The position numbers and the translations under genes are program-made. A stretch of 64,000 nucleotides of DNA. It comes from UBA7236 sp964463165. GTDB taxonomy: Bacteria; Bacteroidota; Bacteroidia; Chitinophagales; BACL12. The stretch spans positions 235,672-299,671 of the forward strand of contig CAYXBK010000002.1 of assembly GCA_964463165.1 (NCBI GenBank), given 5' to 3'. The notes below the pieces were generated by a model. The model had not been told where the DNA came from. It saw only the letters and a list, made by a program, of their open reading frames with translations, and did no database searches. Of the stretch, positions 58,645 to 64,000 are shown piece by piece; the stretch's first letter is position 1; each line of letters begins with the position of its first letter.

Positions 58645-60414
58645 TTACTCTGATTTTATTTTGGTGAATAATTGTGAAGCAGAATTTAGATCGGTATCAA
58701 TAAAACGAATTAAATAATTGCCGGGGATGAGATTGAAAATATTTAAAGTAGTTTGATTTGATTGAACAATATTCTGTTGTAAAATAATTTCTCCCAATAA
58801 ATTATAAATTTCAATTTCTCCACTGGAGGTTTTATTAAATACAATTGTCAATTGATTTGTTGCCGGAACAGGATAGATCATGAATTGTAGATTTGCAAAA
58901 TCTTCAATTGCCAAGCCTTCATCAATCAATTTATTACAATTATCATCATAGCCATTTAATAATTCGGGTGCACCGGGATAAATATCGGGATTGGTGTCGT
59001 CGCAGTCGGTGGAGTCGGAAACATAATCGTTTGGGACTGTACAAGAAATGATTTGTGTTGAAGCATCGCCAAAACTATCCTCATCCTGATCGGCATAGAA
59101 ATAATAAGTTGTGCAGGAATCGAGTTTTACAACCCAAAAATCAGTGATGCCATAATTAAAGGCTATATCAAAATCGGATGATGCTGTTGATGCAGTAAAA
59201 ACAAAAACACTATCTGCAATTGAAATTATAGAGGGTGCGTTTTCAATATCTGAGCCTCCAAAAGTTTTTTGCCAGTCGATTGCACCAATTGTGTCGGTTT
59301 TTACAATCCAGATATCAGGATAGTATTCCGAGCCATAATGTATGGAAACATCTCCATCTGAAGAAGCAGAAGTACCGCAAAAAATAAATCCCTGGTCACC
59401 AATCGTACTCATGCTAAAAAATTCATCCGCTTTTGATCCGCCGAAACATTTCTGCCAGATAATATCGCCAATGGCATTGATCCTGACAGCCCAAAAGTCA
59501 ATTAACCCATGGTTGTCTGTAACATCACCATCATTAGATTTTGTGATACCCGTCATTATAAAACCGTTGTTGGTTGTTGTCCGAACGGACGAAGCAGTTT
59601 CAGAATCGCTGCCTCCGTAAGTTTTTTGCCACAGGATATCACCACTTGCGGAAAGATGAATCAACAGGAAATCACTTTCACCGTGATTTATGAATGCACC
59701 AACATCAGTTGATCCTGTTGACCCCATTGCATATAAACTACCATCGGCAACTTCAATAATTTCAGCGCAATCATCATTTCCATTGCCTCCCAATGATTTT
59801 TCCCACAGCAAATTTCCCATTGAATCGACCTTAACGATCCAAAAATCTGATGAATCCGTAAAACCCAAATGGTCGCTAATATCAAAATCATTTGAATTCG
59901 ATGTGCCGCCGATAATATATCCACCATCCATCGTTTGCCGAATGGATGTAGGTGCATCGTTTAAACTACCTCCGTATGTTTTTTCCCAAATTAAATTACC
60001 GATACTATCTGTTTTAACTACCCAATAATCAGAATTATATTCTTCACCATAGTGAAAACTAATATCACCATCAGTTGATAAGGTGCTGGATATCATGATA
60101 TAACCATGATCTGAGGTTTGGCTAACATCCCAACCGGTTTCAATATATGATCCTCCGAAACATTTTTGCCATTCTATTGTACCGGCACTATCGAGTTTAA
60201 CAAGCCAGGAATCTGTAATTCCATGATTACCCGTAACATCGTAATCAATAGATGCTGATGTGCCGGTAAGTATAAATCCTTTATCTGTTGTTTGGTTAAT
60301 TCCAAATGGCAAATCACCGTTTGATCCACCTAAATTAACCTGCCAGTCAATGATTGGTTGCGCAAAGCAAAAAGAAGCTAGAAAAATGAAGATTAAAAAA
60401 ATATTCTTTTTCAT
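58645..60414 (-). CDS. Secreted seven-blade propeller protein with MopE motif and type IX sorting domain
   Basis: A 589-residue exported protein. Signal peptide (MKKNIFLIFIFLASFCFA), then seven repeats each with a 'W-x-K-x-x-G-G-S' step and a 'DxWxVKxD' end (about residues 23-435), consistent with a seven-bladed beta-propeller. One MopE-type metal-binding repeat follows (DQDEDSFGDA ... DCDDTNPDIYPGAPE ... DDNCNKLIDEG), then a type IX sorting domain (FMIYPVPATNQLTIVF ... LFTKIKSE). It is a tandem paralogue of the next gene, 14 bp upstream. Their last about 115 residues are almost identical. Role (adhesion or metal-binding surface protein) is inferred only. Confidence 0.85.
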   Translation of the reverse strand: MKKNIFLIFIFLASFCFAQPIIDWQVNLGGSNGDLPFGINQTTDKGFILTGTSASIDYDVTGNHGITDSWLVKLDSAGTIEWQKCFGGSYIETGWDVSQTSDHGYIMISSTLSTDGDISFHYGEEYNSDYWVVKTDSIGNLIWEKTYGGSLNDAPTSIRQTMDGGYIIGGTSNSNDFDISDHLGFTDSSDFWIVKVDSMGNLLWEKSLGGNGNDDCAEIIEVADGSLYAMGSTGSTDVGAFINHGESDFLLIHLSASGDILWQKTYGGSDSETASSVRTTTNNGFIMTGITKSNDGDVTDNHGLIDFWAVRINAIGDIIWQKCFGGSKADEFFSMSTIGDQGFIFCGTSASSDGDVSIHYGSEYYPDIWIVKTDTIGAIDWQKTFGGSDIENAPSIISIADSVFVFTASTASSDFDIAFNYGITDFWVVKLDSCTTYYFYADQDEDSFGDASTQIISCTVPNDYVSDSTDCDDTNPDIYPGAPELLNGYDDNCNKLIDEGLAIEDFANLQFMIYPVPATNQLTIVFNKTSSGEIEIYNLLGEIILQQNIVQSNQTTLNIFNLIPGNYLIRFIDTDLNSASQLFTKIKSE

Positions 60415-60428
60415 TGTATATGGAGAAA

Positions 60429-63185
60429 TTACTCCGATTTTAGTTTGGTGAATAATTGCGAGCCGGAATTTAAATCTTCATCGATAAAACGAATTAAATA
60501 ATTTCCGGGGATGAGATCGAAAATATTTATTGTTGTTTGATTGGATTGAATTAATTCCATCTGCAAAATAATTTCCCCTAACAAATTATAAATTTCAATT
60601 TCTCCACTGGAGATTTTATTAAATACAATTGTAAGTTGATTTGTTGCAGGTACAGGATAGATCATGAATTGCAGATTTGCAAAATCTTCAATTGCCAAAC
60701 CTTCATCAATTAATTTATTACAATTATCATCATAACCATTTAATAATTCAGGTGCACCGGGATAAATATCGGGGTTGGTATCGTCGCAGTCGGTAGAATC
60801 GGAAACGTATCCGGTTAAACCTGTTGCGCAGGTTACAGTATCTTCAAGCGGGTTGCCATAATTATCGCTATCGGCATCGAGGTATAATGAATGCGTGGAT
60901 AATCCTTCATCAATTATTTCATTGCAATTATCATCCTGGCCATTGCATAATTCATTTGAAACAGGGTTGACAAAAATATCGGTGTCATCGCAATCGGTGC
61001 TGTCGGTTACATATCCAGCCGGTGGTGTGAGACTGCAAATAAAAATGATGGATGCAACATCTCCATATAAATCGCCGTCAGCATCTGCATAAAATCCAAT
61101 TGGTTCGTGAATTAAATTATTGAGGTCATCGCAGTCGGTGTTATCTGTAACGTATCCTGCAGGTGGAATATCGGAGCAGGTATTAACTGGAATTAAAATA
61201 TTACCATAGCCATCACCATCTGCATCTAAATAATAAGTATAAGATGGAAATCCTTCATCGATTAATAAATTGCAGTTATCATCCACCGTATTGCAAATTT
61301 CAATTGATGCCGGATTAATTAAATCATTCAGGTCATCGCAATCGGTACTATCTTCAACAAAACCTGCAGGTGCAAAACCCGAGCAGGTGATAAATGGAAA
61401 TAAAACATTTCCAAATCCATCTGCATCTGCATCGAGATAATAAGTTGTTGCAATCAGCCCTTCATCAATTAATAAATTACAATTATCATCCAGGCCATTG
61501 CAAATTTCAGCGATGCCCGGATTCATAAATGCATTGAGGTCATTGCAATCAGTATTATTATTTACGTATCCGAATGGCGCACCATCACATGTTGAAGATG
61601 TAATTAAAATATTTCCAAAACCATCGCCGTCAAAATCCAAATAATAAGTTGTGAAAGTTAAACCTTCATCAATTAATACATTACAATTATCATCAATTGC
61701 ATTACATAATTCCGGTGCACCCGGATACATGAAAGGATTTGTGTCATCACAATCGGTATGATCGAGAACATAATCCGGCGGTACGGAACATGAATTAATT
61801 AAATCATCAACATTACCAAAGCCATCCCCATCGGCATCATGATAAAAAACAGTTCCATCTTCACAGGCGAGTTTGACGATCCAGTAATCATCAAAGCCAA
61901 TTAATTCTTCAGATTTATCACCGGAAATTCCGGAGGTAGAATAACCACCTAAAATAAATCCACCATCTGAAGTTTGTGCTATTGAGTATAATTTATCTTC
62001 GGCCGTCCCACCAATTGTATTATCCCATAAAATATTTCCGAGTGTATCAATTCTTACAACCCAATAATCATTTCCGCCGATATGATTTTCCGTTTTATCA
62101 AAAAAAATATCATTAGCTGAGTAGCCGCCTAAAATATAAGAGCCATCGGATGTTTGATCTAAACATGTCATATAACCGGAACGGATTGTATTTTGCCAAA
62201 TGATATTTCCAAATGCATCAAGTTTCAAAACCCAATACCCCCAACAACCGCTACATCCTTCCGTTTTATCCCCTGAAATACCTGACGCTGAAATACCCCC
62301 AATAATATACCCGCCATCAAAAGTTTGCTGAATTGAATTCAGTTCATCATAATTATCTCCACCGATTGTGTTTTGCCACTCAATTGTTCCAGCCGCATTT
62401 AATTTTACAACCCAATAATCACCGCTACTATATCCAACTTCAGTTTTATCGCCGGAAATACCCGAATAGGAACATCCTGCTAAAATATAACCGCCATCAA
62501 TAGTTTGTATAACACTATATAATTTCTCTTCTAATACGCCACCAATTGTATTTTGCCATTCTATATCACCAACGGTATTCAATTTGATAACCCAGTAATC
62601 GTAAGCCCCTAATAAACCTTCTGTTTTATCACCGGTTAATCCTGAGTTTGACCAACCCCCGATAATATATCCTCCATCATTTGTTTGTTCTATTGATTCC
62701 AAATAATCATTTGATGTACCGCCAATTGTATTTTGCCATTGAATATTCCCGCCAGAATCTATTTTAACTACCCAATAATCATAAGAACTTCCGATATCTG
62801 CCTCGGTTTTATCATATCCAATACCAGAATATGAATAACCTCCTAAAATATATCCGCCATCAGAAGTCTGGTCGATTGACATAAGATAATCATTATTACT
62901 TCCACCGATTGAATTTTGCCATTCAATATCACCAATCGAATCAGTTTTTATAACCCAGTAATCCAATATATGGGAATCCTCAGTTTTATCTCCGGATATT
63001 AATGAACCTGAATATCCACCCAATATATATCCTTTATCACTAGTCTGTTGAATTGAATATAGGTTATCGAAAGCAGTTCCACCAATTGTATTCTGCCATT
63101 CAATATCAGGAGCCTGAGAAAATGCAATCTCCGCAAATAAAACAAGCGAGAATAAATAAATGATTTTGATTGAAAGTATTTTCAT
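60429..63185 (-). CDS. Secreted seven-blade propeller protein with six MopE repeats and type IX sorting domain
   Basis: A 918-residue exported protein. After a signal peptide (IKIIYLFSLVLFAEIAFS) come seven propeller repeats built on 'IEWQNTIGG ... QTSDGGYILGGYS ... DYWVVKLD' (about 25-440). Then there are six MopE-type repeats of about 60-70 residues with 'DADGDGFGN', 'DCDDxN', 'PGAPELCN' and 'DDNCNxLIDEGL' motifs. One (the fourth) is shortened and joined to the fifth. The type IX sorting domain closes the protein. The Asp-rich loops suggest calcium or other metal binding. Same strand as the 58645 paralogue. Confidence 0.87.
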   Translation of the reverse strand: MKILSIKIIYLFSLVLFAEIAFSQAPDIEWQNTIGGTAFDNLYSIQQTSDKGYILGGYSGSLISGDKTEDSHILDYWVIKTDSIGDIEWQNSIGGSNNDYLMSIDQTSDGGYILGGYSYSGIGYDKTEADIGSSYDYWVVKIDSGGNIQWQNTIGGTSNDYLESIEQTNDGGYIIGGWSNSGLTGDKTEGLLGAYDYWVIKLNTVGDIEWQNTIGGVLEEKLYSVIQTIDGGYILAGCSYSGISGDKTEVGYSSGDYWVVKLNAAGTIEWQNTIGGDNYDELNSIQQTFDGGYIIGGISASGISGDKTEGCSGCWGYWVLKLDAFGNIIWQNTIRSGYMTCLDQTSDGSYILGGYSANDIFFDKTENHIGGNDYWVVRIDTLGNILWDNTIGGTAEDKLYSIAQTSDGGFILGGYSTSGISGDKSEELIGFDDYWIVKLACEDGTVFYHDADGDGFGNVDDLINSCSVPPDYVLDHTDCDDTNPFMYPGAPELCNAIDDNCNVLIDEGLTFTTYYLDFDGDGFGNILITSSTCDGAPFGYVNNNTDCNDLNAFMNPGIAEICNGLDDNCNLLIDEGLIATTYYLDADADGFGNVLFPFITCSGFAPAGFVEDSTDCDDLNDLINPASIEICNTVDDNCNLLIDEGFPSYTYYLDADGDGYGNILIPVNTCSDIPPAGYVTDNTDCDDLNNLIHEPIGFYADADGDLYGDVASIIFICSLTPPAGYVTDSTDCDDTDIFVNPVSNELCNGQDDNCNEIIDEGLSTHSLYLDADSDNYGNPLEDTVTCATGLTGYVSDSTDCDDTNPDIYPGAPELLNGYDDNCNKLIDEGLAIEDFANLQFMIYPVPATNQLTIVFNKISSGEIEIYNLLGEIILQMELIQSNQTTINIFDLIPGNYLIRFIDEDLNSGSQLFTKLKSE

Positions 63186-63213
63186 TGGATAATAAATATA
63201 AGGAAGAAATTTA

Positions 63214-63343
63214 GAATTCTGAGTTCTGAGTTCTGAGTTCTGGGTTCAGTGTTCAGTGTTCTGGGTTCAGTGTTCAGAGTTGCTGCGCCAGCCATCATCG
63301 CGTCAGCATCCTGACTCCTGACTCTTGACTCCTGACTCCCGCC
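63214..63343. repeat. Composite heptad array with hairpin core
   Basis: Ten 7-mers (GAATTCT, three GAGTTCT, then GGGTTCA/GTGTTCA/GTGTTCT variants, ending GAGTTGC) span 63214-63283. A core at 63280-63308 has TGCTG-CGC pairing with GCG-T-CAGCA. Five TCCTGAC-type units then run 63309-63343 up to the TPM stop codon. The core closely matches that at 2774-2803. Confidence 0.9.
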
Positions 63344-64000
63344 TACCATCTCCCACTCGCACCACCACCGCCGCCAAATCCTCCCCCAAAACCACCGAAG
63401 CCACCGCCTCCGCCACCGCCGCCGCCGAAACCTCCAAAGCCACCGCCACCCCAATAAGTTGGGCCACGGCGACCATACGTTACACCGCCGCCACCGTTTT
63501 TATTTCTCCGGCTGATGATGAAAATGATGATGAAAATAACGAGTATAAAAATCCAGGAATTATCTTTTGTTTCGGTTGGATTTTTTTCGTTGTAGAATTG
63601 TCCGCTTAATACGAGCATCATCTGATCCGTTGCATCATTAATACCGTTATAATAATTTCCGTTTTGAAATTGCGGGACGATTTGATTTTCAATAATTCTT
63701 CTCGATAATGCATCGGTTAAAAATCCTTCCGATCCCGAACCTGTTTCTATGCGCACTTCACGGTCGCCTTCCGATACCAATAATAAAACACCATTATCCT
63801 GATCTTTTTGTCCGATGCCCCAGTTGCGCAAAATACCCAATGCAAAATCTTCAATCGGATATCCGTTTAACGATTCAACAGTAACAACTGCAATTTGTAC
63901 AGATGTTGAATCATTAAATGCAACGAGTTTATTTTCCAGTGTTTCTTCCTGTCCATCACTTAAAATATCCGCTAAGTCATTTACCAATCGCGGTGGATTG
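63343..64000 (-). CDS. TPM-domain protein, N-terminus outside window
   Basis: At least 219 residues, open to the window edge, so the signal peptide and start are missing. The visible part begins NPPRLVNDLADILSDGQEETLENKL, the TPM (TPM_phosphatase) domain opening. IAVVTVESLNGYPIEDFALGILRNWGIG and DNGVLLLVSEGDREVRIETG follow. One membrane helix (WIFILVIFIIIFIIS) precedes an extreme Gly/Phe-rich tail ending GGASGRW. This layout matches envelope-anchored TPM/YgcG-like proteins, whose role is debated. The stop codon abuts a heptad array. Confidence 0.88.
   Translation of the reverse strand, partial: NPPRLVNDLADILSDGQEETLENKLVAFNDSTSVQIAVVTVESLNGYPIEDFALGILRNWGIGQKDQDNGVLLLVSEGDREVRIETGSGSEGFLTDALSRRIIENQIVPQFQNGNYYNGINDATDQMMLVLSGQFYNEKNPTETKDNSWIFILVIFIIIFIISRRNKNGGGGVTYGRRGPTYWGGGGFGGFGGGGGGGGGFGGFGGGFGGGGGASGRW

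Noticed and set aside
63240..63454. Arg/Trp-rich reverse-strand frame overlapping the TPM Gly-rich tail
   Set aside because: It is a shadow of the GGN codons of the TPM tail plus translated heptad array.

Overview
The window is a stretch of chromosome from a Bacteroidota bacterium. Three things point there: a type IX secretion/gliding cluster (GldJ, a PorP/SprF protein, the PorU sortase and PorV), several secreted proteins with type IX C-terminal sorting domains, and a recurrent Bacteroidota-type -7 promoter box (TAnnTTTG, most often TATATTTG) just upstream of starts. Base composition is AT-rich throughout. Gene content is mostly housekeeping. I see no rRNA, tRNA, CRISPR array, transposase, integrase or prophage. 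A placement near Chitinophagales/Saprospirales is a guess from style only.

Layout. 1-4000: end of a DivIC/FtsB-like gene, an acyltransferase, eno and carA. 4200-8500: a START-like protein, an MscS channel, an arginase-fold protein with a degraded metal site, and murF. 8570-9005: a tandem pair of a 218-bp MITE-like repeat. 9050-16970: the type IX block gldJ, porP/sprF-like, porU, porV. 17000-18560: a lipoprotein and a PKD-domain secreted protein. 18870-23530: the fused isobutyryl-CoA mutase icmF and a DUF3137 membrane protein. 23540-28000: an Lrp/AsnC regulator, a candidate small RNA, a membrane patatin and rlmD. 28050-35115: a secreted protein, a GT4 glycosyltransferase and a flippase-Wzz-ligase/polymerase cassette. 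35116-39900: a GAF-PP2C phosphatase, an orphan peptide-type ABC permease, a GT2 and an alpha/beta hydrolase. 40147-47100: carB, an S23 four-helix-bundle cassette, fumC, and pyrH-frr. 47165-56400: a membrane hydroxylase, rhodanese, a TSUP exporter, three tandem POT peptide transporters and an APC permease. 56498-64000: trmB, a TrpF-like protein, an alkyltransferase-like protein, two paralogous beta-propeller/MopE secreted proteins, and a TPM-domain protein cut by the window edge.

Working together: GldJ, PorU and PorV belong to the machinery that exports and processes proteins carrying sorting domains, and four such cargo proteins lie in the window. carA and carB make carbamoyl phosphate but sit about 36 kb apart. 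pyrH continues pyrimidine metabolism. The POT and APC carriers suggest peptide and amino-acid feeding, and IcmF links branched-chain acyl-CoA metabolism.

The most unusual feature is the intergenic DNA. Many gaps consist of degenerate tandem arrays with a fixed short period (7, 8, 9 or about 10 nt). These arrays run up to, and sometimes into, stop or start codons. Period-7 arrays occur as composites around a conserved hairpin core (carA-eno and the 63.2-kb gap). They also flank, in inverted orientation, a small S23/four-helix-bundle gene placed between carB and its neighbour. This array family and the S23 cassette are the best candidates for an undescribed system here.
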